A DNA stretch of 16,260 nt, taken from contig CAZKXP010000014.1 in the NCBI GenBank assembly GCA_964556955.1, positions 1-16,260 on the forward strand. Reading direction: 5' to 3'. Origin of the DNA: UBA12078 sp964556955. GTDB lineage: Bacteria > Patescibacteriota > Dojkabacteria > SC72. The notes beneath the pieces were generated by a model. The model searched no databases and had not been told where the DNA came from. It worked only from the letters and a program-made list of their open reading frames with translations. Every line of letters starts with the position of its first letter. The first letter of the stretch is position 1. Shown here in pieces: positions 7,662 through 14,943 of this stretch. The position numbers and the translations under genes were made by a program.

Positions 7662-8371
7662 TGAAAACAGGAACATTATATTTAATACCGACTCCAATAG
7701 ATAGCAATGAACTCAAGGATATTCTTTTACCGAAAGATCTATCAGTAGTGACTGCTTTGAAGCATTTCATCGTTGAAACACCTAAAAATGCAAGGCGAAA
7801 TCTAGGCACATTACCTATGGATACTGCCATACAGGAGATTGATATACAAGAGCTAAGTGAACATACCAAAGATGCTCAAGTAAAAACCCTTTTAGAACCA
7901 GCCATGCAGGGTTTGGATATGGGATTGATGTCTGACGCTGGTTTGCCAAGTATTGCAGATCCGGGGTATAGAGTCGTCATAGAGGCCCAGAAATACGATA
8001 TAAAAGTAGTACCACTTGTTGGTCCGTCCTCCATAGTTCTTGCTTTGATGGGTTCGGGCCTTAATGGCCAAAACTTTGCTTTTAATGGGTATATACCTAT
8101 TGATAGGGAAGAATTAAAAATAAAAATAAGGCTTTTGGAAGCCTTGTGCTACAAGATTGGCCAAACGCAGATATTTATGGACACACCATACCGAAATCAG
8201 AAGCTCTACGAGTGTATTTTGGAGGTGTGTAACCCTAGCACGTACCTCTGTGTTGCCCTAAATGTTGGTAATGATGATGGATATATTAAGACCATGAAAA
8301 TTTTTGATTGGAGAAAGAGTAGGGCTGTTTTACCAAAAGCCCCCTGTTTATTTTTAATTAACAAACCATAA
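7661..8371 (+). CDS. RsmI-like SAM-dependent methyltransferase (tetrapyrrole methylase family)
   Basis: This belongs to the tetrapyrrole methylase superfamily. The nearest characterised relative is RsmI, which 2'-O-methylates C1402 of 16S rRNA. Family marks are the N-terminal GTLYLIPTP, the SAM-site loop SDAGLPSIADPG (from residue 91), and VPLVGPSS at about residues 119-126. At 236 residues it is about 50 shorter than typical RsmI and resembles the short RsmI-like group. The substrate could be the same rRNA position or something else; I cannot decide from sequence. It overlaps mutL by one base (TAATG) and overlaps the next gene in the same way, so translation is probably coupled across the operon. 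Confidence 0.82.
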   Translation: MKTGTLYLIPTPIDSNELKDILLPKDLSVVTALKHFIVETPKNARRNLGTLPMDTAIQEIDIQELSEHTKDAQVKTLLEPAMQGLDMGLMSDAGLPSIADPGYRVVIEAQKYDIKVVPLVGPSSIVLALMGSGLNGQNFAFNGYIPIDREELKIKIRLLEALCYKIGQTQIFMDTPYRNQKLYECILEVCNPSTYLCVALNVGNDDGYIKTMKIFDWRKSRAVLPKAPCLFLINKP

Positions 8372-9570
8372 TGCCATCATTCATTGGCTCGATCCCTACA
8401 GTTGATGAAACGGATATTGAAATAGCGCAGTCATTACTTAAAAATGGTCCGCACTTAGGAGTGGAAGGGAAAGTCAAACAACAATTAGAGGGTATTTTAG
8501 ATAATAAAAATCTGTATTTTTTCAATCGTGGCCGGGAGGCTATATATCTTGCATTGCAGGCATTAGGTATATCACACGAGGATGAAGTACTTGTTCAGGC
8601 AATGACTTGCAGTGCTGTTATAGCGCCAATCTTGTGCCTAGGTGCAAAACCAATCTATATTGATATATCAAAAGAGACCTACAATATCAGTATAGAGGAT
8701 TTAAAGAAAAAAATATCACCAGAAACAAAGGTTTTAATAGCTCAGCATACCTTTGGAAGATTTGCGGAGATGGAGGAAATTCAAAAAGTTTGTAGAGCCA
8801 ATGGTGTTAAGGTCATTGAAGATTGTGCCCATCTATTTAGAAACGATATTCAAGAGACTGTTGTAGGTAAATTTAGTGATATTTCAATTTTCAGCTTTGC
8901 CCAAGACAAAGCAATCAGTAGTGTTACTGGAGGACTATTGGTAGTTAACAACCTTGAATACAAAGAGAAGGTGTATGAATTATACGAGAATACGAAGATT
9001 CAAACTGAGCAGGAGGCAAAATATCCTCTTTCATATCTAAGACTTTGGGACTTCGCGAAAAGATACTATTTTACTCCTCTCGTACCATTTCAAAAACGAA
9101 TAACAATAGGGAAGGCAGCAATAATGGTGAGCAGATGGTTGGGAATAACTAAGCAACAGGCATCTGAAAATCTCGAGAACGTAATCATGCCTACACAGAT
9201 GAGTGATGTTCAATATACACTTTTAGACAATCAGATTAAAAAATTAAATGAATTAAACAGTCATAGACGTGATATCCTTAAAATATATGATGAGAGATCA
9301 ACCGAGCTGTTGATCAGGTACCCCGTTTTAGTCGAAAATCCAGATTTAGTTTTAAACCAATTAAGTCAGAATAGATACCTTTGTGGTAGATGGTATAGCA
9401 GTATTGTATTTCCTGTAAAAGGGTCTAAAACAGTTAGCTATATGGAAGGAAGTTGCCCTGCTGCAGAGTATATTGTTAAACATATTATCAACTTGCCATT
9501 AGATATGGATGTTACAGAACAAGAAGCTATAAATATTAAAAATATTGTTTCTAAATTTTTGATACACTAA
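8371..9570 (+). CDS. DegT/DnrJ/EryC1/StrS-family aminotransferase
   Basis: This is a PLP-dependent fold-type I enzyme of the family that usually aminates nucleotide-linked keto-sugars for cell-surface glycans. It shows an EDCAH segment with the cofactor-pairing Asp (residue 151) and a FSFAQDK segment with the Schiff-base Lys (residue 180), followed by TGG. The usual 'TTGEGG' after the lysine is changed to SVTGG. Full length is 399 residues with no membrane segments. The substrate is unknown. It sits one base over the methyltransferase stop and 4 nt before a FemAB-type gene, so it probably works with that gene in envelope building. Confidence 0.87.
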   Translation: MPSFIGSIPTVDETDIEIAQSLLKNGPHLGVEGKVKQQLEGILDNKNLYFFNRGREAIYLALQALGISHEDEVLVQAMTCSAVIAPILCLGAKPIYIDISKETYNISIEDLKKKISPETKVLIAQHTFGRFAEMEEIQKVCRANGVKVIEDCAHLFRNDIQETVVGKFSDISIFSFAQDKAISSVTGGLLVVNNLEYKEKVYELYENTKIQTEQEAKYPLSYLRLWDFAKRYYFTPLVPFQKRITIGKAAIMVSRWLGITKQQASENLENVIMPTQMSDVQYTLLDNQIKKLNELNSHRRDILKIYDERSTELLIRYPVLVENPDLVLNQLSQNRYLCGRWYSSIVFPVKGSKTVSYMEGSCPAAEYIVKHIINLPLDMDVTEQEAINIKNIVSKFLIH

Positions 9571-9574
9571 TCCT

Positions 9575-10636
9575 ATGCGCAATATTGAATTTAGAGAAGT
9601 AACAAACGATCAGGAATGGGATGAGAAAATACTCTCTCTGCCAAACTATTCATTCTTAAATTCAAGTGCTAGATATCAGTATCTTAAGAATTCAGGAAGT
9701 AATACATTTAGATACTATATATATCAAGATGATAATTTCGTCGGGATTGTTGCAGGTAATATTGGGCACTCCAAAATTTTTGGTAGGTTTTTGGAGTGCA
9801 AACATTCTCCATTGGTACGAAGTAGTTCAAAAGAGTTATGGGCTGAAATAATGAGCTTCTGTAAGGCTTTAGGACGCAGGAGTGGATGTTTTATGGTACG
9901 ACTGGCCCCCTTGGTAAGAGAAGAATCCGAAATTTTAGATGCGTATGCTTCGGAGAAAGCTGTTACTGCTCCGATCCATAATGTCGATGCCTTGATATCA
10001 CAATATTTCGACATGACAAAATCAGAGGAGGAGTTGAGGCACGATATGACAGATTCAACAAGGAACAATATTAACAAATTATCAAGAAATTCGGATATAT
10101 CGATTAAGGTTTTTGATGATAACTCCCAATTTGATACCTTTAAAAACTTCATTGAGCAAACAAAGAAGATCAAGGGGTATGTTGATAGGCCTGTTAAACT
10201 ACTCCTCAGCGAGCTTCTGATCCAGGTTGATAATCATATGTGCTATATGATTGTTGGGTATTTTAAGGGCCGTCCGATAAGTATCTGGCAATGTACAGTA
10301 TTTGGTCGATATATGCATATATATCAGGCAGGAAGTGATACAGAGTTTAGAGAAAAGAACATTCGTGTTACATATCTTTTATTCTGGGAAGCTGTAAAAC
10401 TTGCAAAGCAACTTAACTGTTCAGTGTTAGATCTTTTCGGTGGAATGACACCACCACTATATACTGGTAGCAAGCATCCATGGAAAGGTGTAAGCTCCTT
10501 TAAAGAGAGCTTGGGAGGTGAGAAAGTTGTGTACTTACATAGTAGGGATCTCCCATTGAGAGTACCGATATATTGGCTGTATTATATTTATTCGTACATT
10601 AGAACAATATTAAAGGGATACACGATAAAGTGGTAA
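9575..10636 (+). CDS. FemAB/FemX-type aminoacyltransferase (peptidoglycan bridge formation)
   Basis: This is a FemABX-family protein with two GNAT-like domains (about residues 1-150 and 150-340). Characterised members transfer an amino acid from aminoacyl-tRNA to the stem peptide of a lipid-linked peptidoglycan precursor. Visible marks include the N-terminal 'FLNSS..Y' segment, a DMTKSEEELRHDM segment that matches the usual 'LDLSKSEEEL...' hinge, the region around TRNNINKL, and a C-terminal DLFGG..P followed by SFKESLGG. A basic, hydrophobic C-terminus may bind the membrane. It starts 4 nt after the aminotransferase stop without a Shine-Dalgarno. Its TAA abuts the stop of the convergent DUF2207 gene with no base between. 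Confidence 0.87.
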   Translation: MRNIEFREVTNDQEWDEKILSLPNYSFLNSSARYQYLKNSGSNTFRYYIYQDDNFVGIVAGNIGHSKIFGRFLECKHSPLVRSSSKELWAEIMSFCKALGRRSGCFMVRLAPLVREESEILDAYASEKAVTAPIHNVDALISQYFDMTKSEEELRHDMTDSTRNNINKLSRNSDISIKVFDDNSQFDTFKNFIEQTKKIKGYVDRPVKLLLSELLIQVDNHMCYMIVGYFKGRPISIWQCTVFGRYMHIYQAGSDTEFREKNIRVTYLLFWEAVKLAKQLNCSVLDLFGGMTPPLYTGSKHPWKGVSSFKESLGGEKVVYLHSRDLPLRVPIYWLYYIYSYIRTILKGYTIKW

Positions 10637-12352
10637 CTACCAGCTACCACCTCCACCGCCACCAAATCCTCCACCACTAGAACCTCCACTAAATCCACTT
10701 CCTCCGAAACCACCATGTGAGGATGAGAACCCATGTGCACTATTTGTAGCATTCGCTCTTGAAACAATTTGCTGATTCATACTAGTCAAAGAGCTCGCAA
10801 GTATATATGAGTTAAAGAGATTTGTATTTCCCTCATACCATTCAGGAGGAGTATCGTAAAGATCTTCAAACTCTTTTGCCCATTTCTTTTCTAAGCCGAA
10901 AATAATGGCGTAGGGGAGTAGTTTTTCAAATACACCGAGATATTTTTTAGGATCGTTATGGAATTCAATTCTGTGCTTCTCTGCAGTATTGATATACATC
11001 TTGAGACCTTCTAGTTCATAGTAAAGCTCGTTTCCCTTTTTTGCCCGCTTATCGATACTTACCGCAAAAATTATCATAACTAAGAGAGATAAAAGAAGCC
11101 CCCAGAACCAACTCATAGCGGCATTTTCTATGAATAGTGCTGCTGTAGTGAATACTACGAAAAGACCAATACTACTGATGACGGCGTATGTATTCGAGAT
11201 TTTTTTCTGCTGACGAGAAAAATACTCGCTATCGTAGGCCTCTTTGTCAACCAGACTTCTCAAGGATGCAACCGCGGAAAAGAATTTTGTGCTAAGCTTC
11301 TTTAAACTCACATTTTCATCAGTCTCAAACAGTGCGTCATACAACTTCTTCTCTGTATTCTCACTTGGCGAATCTTTCTCTAATTTCTGAAGCTCATAAT
11401 CCTTTTTAGAAAGTTGTTTAATTTTTAAATATTTATCTATCGCAAATTGGATTATCTGTGCTGAGATAGCGCTATTAGGAACATTCTTTTTATATACATA
11501 TGCTGCTAAAAGTGGATTAACCCCCTTGGGTGCATTGTAGTGTGGAATTACTGTTATTTTTTTGTTCTTATTGTATTTCTTAGATAGGAAAATGGCTAAA
11601 ACTGCTACAGGGATTGGTAGAAGTATTCCAAGATTAGCTATGAGGGCCTGTACTCTCTGTTCGCCAGTGGTATCTGCAATTGTACCTTTTGGCATAGAGG
11701 CTACAACTGTTAAGCCTTCATATATTTCAAATGGTCCAGCCGTTACCTTCAGCCGATTCTTACCGGTTGAAGTATCAATTGTACAATCGGAAGCAGTCGA
11801 GCTTAATGCTCCTGTGTAGCATATGTAGTCTGTAGCATCAGCAGGTAAACTAATATTTGCAACAACGGATCTAATCGGGACCTCCCAACCATTGCCAGTT
11901 ACATTGATGTAAAGTTCATCGTGATCATCGAAGTAATTTACTGCATATGTGAGTTTGTAATCAATTATATATGTATACTCACCAATTATCGTTTCTTCTG
12001 CATCTCCAATTTTTAACACAGTATACCCGTTGGAAGTAGTTCTCTCATACTCATGATATGTATCATTAGGGTTACTTGTTCTGTAGTAGTAGAGATTGTT
12101 TAATCGCAATATCGTTGGTCTCGTAAAGGATCCTGCAGTTTTGTAGTTTGTAGGAATCTCTCGGTATATACCATGACGATATGTTGAGAAATGGTAATCT
12201 ACAGTTTCTTTAACATCAATGCTTGCGTCCTGATTTAGCGTGATATCGCTTGTAAAAAGTCTCACATGATCAAAATCTGTTTGAGCAAAAACAGCTGTTG
12301 GTAAAAGTAAGCCTACAACACTAATTAGAATACCAAGCAGGATCTTCTTCAT
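10637..12352 (-). CDS. DUF2207 domain membrane protein with glycine-rich tail
   Basis: This is a predicted membrane protein of the DUF2207 family; its molecular role is unknown. Order: signal peptide (residues 1-23, cleavage after VFA), an extracytoplasmic beta-rich domain (about 24-230) with the family start 'FTSDITLNQDASIDVKETVDY' in outline, a membrane segment at about 235-257, a cytoplasmic part, a pair of membrane segments about 395-440, and a C-terminal tail of Gly, Ser and Phe ending in Trp. This Gly-rich ending is typical of the family. It begins 4 nt after lemA, a partnership seen widely in bacteria, so the pair is likely one operon. No Shine-Dalgarno is seen. Confidence 0.88.
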   Translation of the reverse strand: MKKILLGILISVVGLLLPTAVFAQTDFDHVRLFTSDITLNQDASIDVKETVDYHFSTYRHGIYREIPTNYKTAGSFTRPTILRLNNLYYYRTSNPNDTYHEYERTTSNGYTVLKIGDAEETIIGEYTYIIDYKLTYAVNYFDDHDELYINVTGNGWEVPIRSVVANISLPADATDYICYTGALSSTASDCTIDTSTGKNRLKVTAGPFEIYEGLTVVASMPKGTIADTTGEQRVQALIANLGILLPIPVAVLAIFLSKKYNKNKKITVIPHYNAPKGVNPLLAAYVYKKNVPNSAISAQIIQFAIDKYLKIKQLSKKDYELQKLEKDSPSENTEKKLYDALFETDENVSLKKLSTKFFSAVASLRSLVDKEAYDSEYFSRQQKKISNTYAVISSIGLFVVFTTAALFIENAAMSWFWGLLLSLLVMIIFAVSIDKRAKKGNELYYELEGLKMYINTAEKHRIEFHNDPKKYLGVFEKLLPYAIIFGLEKKWAKEFEDLYDTPPEWYEGNTNLFNSYILASSLTSMNQQIVSRANATNSAHGFSSSHGGFGGSGFSGGSSGGGFGGGGGGSW

Positions 12353-12356
12353 ATAC

Positions 12357-12908
12357 TTAGAACTTTATCTCAACATTCTTTTTCTCTTCTTCAGAGGCTT
12401 CGAAGAATGGTTCTGCCTTGAAGCCTAGGATATTTGCAATGATATTGTTTGGGAAAACAACAATCATTGTATTGAAATCTCTAACTGTACCATTGTAGAA
12501 TCTTCTAGATTTCTGGATATTATCTTCCAATTCTTTCAAACTTGTTTGCAAATCCAAAAAGTTGGTATTTGCTTTTAATTCTGGATAGCTTTCCGCTAAT
12601 GCGAAAATTTTCGAAAGACCCTTGGAAAGTTGATCTTCGAATTTTGCCTTTTCTTCAAAAGAACCCGCACCCATAGCTTTAGTTCTTAATTCAGTAACAG
12701 AAGCAAATGTCTCCTTTTCATGCTTTGCATATCCTTTTACAATCTCAACAAGGTTTGGAATCATATCATATCTTTGCTTGAGCATTGTTTCGATATCTGC
12801 GGAAGCCTCTCCGATTACCACCTTCTGTCTAGAAAGTTTGTTGAATAGTCCGATTACTATGAAAACTAGTAAGAGAACTATTGCCAATGTTATGTATAGC
12901 GCTGTCAT
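12357..12908 (-). CDS. lemA: LemA family protein
   Basis: This is a LemA-family membrane protein with one N-terminal transmembrane helix (residues about 4-22), followed by a long helical, mostly extramembrane domain. The family pattern is clear: 'NKLSRQKV..GEA.ADIETMLKQRYDMIPNLVEIVKGYA', 'ELKAN..F..LQ..L...E..I...RRFYN..VRDFN' and 'FPNNIIA..LGF'. Length (183) is normal. The biochemical role of LemA is not established. It precedes the DUF2207 gene by 4 nt. A TTGCAT-17-TAGAAT promoter lies upstream, giving a leader of about 20 nt without a Shine-Dalgarno. Confidence 0.93.
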   Translation of the reverse strand: MTALYITLAIVLLLVFIVIGLFNKLSRQKVVIGEASADIETMLKQRYDMIPNLVEIVKGYAKHEKETFASVTELRTKAMGAGSFEEKAKFEDQLSKGLSKIFALAESYPELKANTNFLDLQTSLKELEDNIQKSRRFYNGTVRDFNTMIVVFPNNIIANILGFKAEPFFEASEEEKKNVEIKF

Positions 12909-12937
12909 TTTTTAACTGACTCAATTTATATACCTAT

Positions 12938-12966
12938 ATTCTAGATTGTCTGATTATGGAATGCAA
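12938..12966 (-). promoter_or_regulatory. Sigma70-type promoter of lemA-DUF2207
   Basis: On the minus strand TTGCAT (12961-12966) and TAGAAT (12938-12943) are separated by exactly 17 nt. Predicted transcription start is near 12931, about 22 nt before the lemA ATG. The -35 lies about 10 nt past the terminator hairpin of the upstream gene. Confidence 0.6.
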
Positions 12967-12997
12967 TATAAATAGGAACCCCTCCAAGTGAGGGGTT
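12965..12997 (-). terminator. Rho-independent terminator after the H1-like gene
   Basis: The hairpin is an 8-bp perfect stem (AACCCCTC with GAGGGGTT) and a 5-nt loop. On the minus strand it is followed by a U-rich but broken tract (CCTATTTATATT). It lies 26 nt after the stop of the lysine-rich gene and before the lemA promoter, so it separates the two units. Confidence 0.65.
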
Positions 12998-13023
12998 GAA
13001 CTTGCAAGTGTATGTTTAAGAAG

Positions 13024-13221
13024 TTACTTCTTCTTGGCTACCTTCTTTGTAGCTTTCTTTTTAACAACTCTCTTCGGGGTTGTCTTCTTTACAGTCTTTT
13101 TAGCAACTTTCTTTTTTGCTACCTTTTTGACTGCTGGCTTTTTTGTAACTTTTCTTTTAGTTACTTTTTTTGCCACAGGTTTTTTAACAACCTTTTTCTT
13201 TGTTGTTTTACCTTTGGGCAT
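13024..13221 (-). CDS. Lysine-rich histone H1-like DNA-binding protein
   Basis: This is a 65-residue protein with 31 Lys and 2 Arg, no acidic residue, and no aromatic residue. The rest is almost only Val, Ala, Thr and Pro in repeats of the type 'KKPVAKK' and 'KKVAKK'. That composition matches the C-terminal tail of eukaryotic histone H1 and bacterial H1-like proteins, which bind DNA by charge; a nucleoid or RNA-binding role is inference. The antisense frames are also open, but only because the repeats are low in complexity. Support for it being a real gene: ATG start, a terminator just downstream, and no conflicting gene. No clear Shine-Dalgarno is seen. Confidence 0.8.
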   Translation of the reverse strand: MPKGKTTKKKVVKKPVAKKVTKRKVTKKPAVKKVAKKKVAKKTVKKTTPKRVVKKKATKKVAKKK

Positions 13222-13283
13222 TTTAGTAAAGGTAATATATTATTAGTATTAATTTAGCATGTAGGAGAAAGATGTCAATACTC

Positions 13284-14285
13284 CTATTTAAGTGACATAT
13301 ATATTGTGAATGCTGTATAGCAGAGGTATGTGAATACCATTATAAAACCTGACAGTTTACTTAAAGTTTTCATTCTACCCAACAATTTCATTTCAGCTAA
13401 TATTAGAATTACGATAATTGCTCCGTAGATGTTTACAAACATTGTGTCATTAATCACACTATCAGTTACAGGGATCTGTTTAATAACAGATAGCACCCCG
13501 ATACCTAGTCCAAGGTTCAAAACATTTCCACCAAATACATTTCCGACCACTAGATCATTGTTATTTTTTTTAGCGGCGACTACGCTAGCTACAATTGTAG
13601 GAATAGAGGTCCCTATCCCAACAAGGGTCAATCCAAGTAAATAGCTACTAATACCCGTGATTTCTGAAAACATGGGCGTTAATAGAGTAATACCTAAAGA
13701 GGCAGCTAAGAGTACAAAAATCAAAATACCAATACTAAAAAGCTCTTTCCCAACAGATTTTGCATTTGCTTTGTGATTTTTGTGTCCAACAACATTCCTG
13801 AAATCTTCCGCGGTCTCCTTATTTCTGTGCAGAAACCCATATTGAATAATTATTACCCAAGCGGAGATTAAGAATAGAAGTAGGATAATACCATCTGTTA
13901 GCGTTAGTTGCTTGTCAATTATCAAGGCTGTAAATAATGCTGCCATTGCGAAATATAGAGGGATTTCCTTCTCAAATACCTCCTGCTTTACAATGATTGT
14001 AGTCATAAAAGCAGGGATACCAAGTGCTAAGCCTAAATTGACGTAATTTGTACCAATAAGATTTCCAAGTGCAATATCTGGCTGGTTATTCACAAATGCC
14101 ATAATACAGACAAGAACTATTGGAGCGCCAATAACAAAAGCAGTCAGAGTGGTTCCAATGATAACATCGCTTACACCAATATTTCGCGCTAGGCGTATGG
14201 AGATTTCTACCAGAGCTTTGCCACAGATCGTTAGGATAACGAAGCACAGGACTAGGCCGAGTGTGAGAAGTAGTAGAGATGACAT
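13284..14285 (-). CDS. Degenerate Na+/Ca2+ exchanger (CaCA) family paralog
   Basis: This is a second CaCA-fold membrane protein, 333 residues from the ATG at 14283-14285. An upstream ATG in the same frame would begin inside tRNA-Pro and is rejected. Both halves of the fold are visible: repeat 1 'TLTAFVIGAP...' with GNLIGTN, and repeat 2 GIGTSIPT with GNVFGGN, plus about ten membrane segments. The two ion-binding glutamates are absent. Residue 56, which is Glu56 in the paralog at 2085-3020, is Ile, and the second is Thr230. In repeat 1 the preceding Thr and Ser are also lost (Ile, Gly). Canonical Ca2+ exchange is therefore doubtful; it may carry another solute or be regulatory. It follows tRNA-Pro on the same strand by 34 nt. 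Confidence 0.8.
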   Translation of the reverse strand: MSSLLLLTLGLVLCFVILTICGKALVEISIRLARNIGVSDVIIGTTLTAFVIGAPIVLVCIMAFVNNQPDIALGNLIGTNYVNLGLALGIPAFMTTIIVKQEVFEKEIPLYFAMAALFTALIIDKQLTLTDGIILLLFLISAWVIIIQYGFLHRNKETAEDFRNVVGHKNHKANAKSVGKELFSIGILIFVLLAASLGITLLTPMFSEITGISSYLLGLTLVGIGTSIPTIVASVVAAKKNNNDLVVGNVFGGNVLNLGLGIGVLSVIKQIPVTDSVINDTMFVNIYGAIIVILILAEMKLLGRMKTLSKLSGFIMVFTYLCYTAFTIYMSLK

Positions 14286-14319
14286 ATTTCTACAGGCAGT
14301 TATATATATATTTAGAAAA

Positions 14320-14393
14320 TCGGGGTGACATGACTTGAACATGCGACCTCTGCGTCCCAAACGCAGCGTTCTAGCCAACTGAACTACACCCCG
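14320..14393 (-). tRNA. tRNA-Pro(UGG)
   Basis: It has a perfect 7-bp acceptor stem (CGGGGTG with CACCCCG) and a D arm with GTTGG. The anticodon stem is CTGCG/CGCAG around loop TTTGGGA, with anticodon TGG at 14357-14359 in window coordinates. The T arm is GCATG/CATGT around TTCAAGT, and the discriminator is A. CCA is not encoded; the sequence after the discriminator is TTTT, so CCA must be added enzymatically, unlike the tRNA-Gln in this window. Confidence 0.95.
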
Positions 14394-14406
14394 ACGACTG
14401 GAAAGA

Positions 14407-14415
14407 ATTCTAACA
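14407..14415 (-). promoter_or_regulatory. Extended -10 promoter of tRNA-Pro
   Basis: On the minus strand TGT-TAGAAT ends 13 nt before the first tRNA base, the same distance as in tRNA-Gln. The -35 position holds only a T run that is the tail of the upstream terminator. Confidence 0.55.
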
Positions 14416-14421
14416 CATCAT

Positions 14422-14452
14422 TTAAAAAGAAAAAAGGGAGGCTAAACCTCCC
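14422..14452 (-). terminator. Rho-independent terminator after the DUF4870 gene
   Basis: On the minus strand GGGAGG, loop TTTAG, CCTCCC is followed directly by TTTTTT-C-TTTTT. This is a textbook intrinsic terminator, 23 nt after the DUF4870 stop and just before the tRNA-Pro promoter. Confidence 0.9.
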
Positions 14453-14475
14453 CCTTAAATCTATTTAAAAATTCT

Positions 14476-14811
14476 TTATATTGCAGAAAGCAACTTTAAT
14501 GCCAAATCAGAGATAACAGGAACATCAAATCTCTCACCCTTGTATGCTTTGACCATACCTACAATGATTAATACTACAGTAAGTGGTGCCATCAACCAAC
14601 CGATAATTGGAACCCATGAGAAGAGTTGTAGTACTCCTACCAATGCAAACTGTGCCCCCATATATCTCACAAAATCATCATCTTTCTCTACAAGCATAAG
14701 AATTAGACCAACAATAGGGATACATGCTAACACCCCCATCCATTGGTTCTTCTCATTATACTTTATCCCATCTAATGTATAGACTTTCTTTGCTTTTTTT
14801 GTCTCTGCCAT
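14476..14811 (-). CDS. DUF4870 (Tic20-like) small membrane protein
   Basis: This is a 111-residue membrane protein from the ATG at 14809-14811; a more distal ATG at 14844 is possible but adds a poor N-terminus. After a basic N-terminus, three hydrophobic segments follow (about residues 25-43, 55-75 and 78-95). The 'P.VGLI..L.EK.DDFVRYMGAQFAL' stretch is typical of DUF4870/Tic20-like proteins. Function is unknown. It is divergent from lexA. On the minus strand TTGCAA-17-TATGCT (14840-14868) is a fair promoter giving a leader near 22 nt. The first GTATAC palindrome sits just upstream of that -35, so control by the same repressor is possible. It ends at a strong terminator. Confidence 0.83.
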   Translation of the reverse strand: MAETKKAKKVYTLDGIKYNEKNQWMGVLACIPIVGLILMLVEKDDDFVRYMGAQFALVGVLQLFSWVPIIGWLMAPLTVVLIIVGMVKAYKGERFDVPVISDLALKLLSAI

Positions 14812-14839
14812 ATCAATACTATTTAAATTAACTAATATT

Positions 14840-14868
14840 AGCATACTAATCTATTCAAAAATTTGCAA
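14840..14868 (-). promoter_or_regulatory. Candidate promoter of the DUF4870 gene
   Basis: On the minus strand TTGCAA and TATGCT are spaced by 17 nt, with a predicted start near 14833. It lies between the GTATAC array and the DUF4870 gene. Confidence 0.45.
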
Positions 14869-14871
14869 GGA

Positions 14872-14943
14872 GTATACTACAGGTACTTGCACAGGTATAC
14901 CACACAGGTATACTAGAGTATACTTTAATTTAAATGGGTATAC
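14872..14943. promoter_or_regulatory. Array of five GTATAC palindromes, probable LexA operator
   Basis: GTATAC occurs at 14872, 14895, 14908, 14918 and 14938. A direct repeat ACAGGTA also occurs at 14879, 14891 and 14904, two copies of which extend to ACAGGTATAC. One palindrome at 14918 overlaps the TATACT at 14919-14924 that is the best -10 for lexA, and the last lies over the lexA start. A repressor bound here would block lexA transcription, as expected of an autoregulated SOS repressor. That LexA binds it is inference. Confidence 0.6.
14887..14924 (+). promoter_or_regulatory. lexA promoter region
   Basis: TTGCAC (14887-14892) is followed at 16 nt by TATACT (14909-14914), and a second TATACT lies at 14919-14924. 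Either could serve as -10; the second would place the start about 3 nt before the first ATG. Both -10 candidates overlap GTATAC palindromes. Confidence 0.4.

Noticed and set aside
13034..13246. Open frames on the plus strand opposite the H1-like gene (70 and 81 residues)
   Set aside because: They are Phe/Leu/Cys-rich antisense reflections of lysine repeats (AAA/AAG read as TTT/CTT), with no family features.
13262..13286. Hairpin TAGGAG...CTCCTA at the end of the second exchanger gene
   Set aside because: It has a 6-bp stem with a 13-nt loop and no T tract in the right direction; too weak to call a terminator.
14286..14378. N-terminal extension of the second exchanger to an ATG at 14378
   Set aside because: It would be encoded by the tRNA-Pro gene and has polar sequence unlike a CaCA N-terminus; the ATG at 14285 fits.
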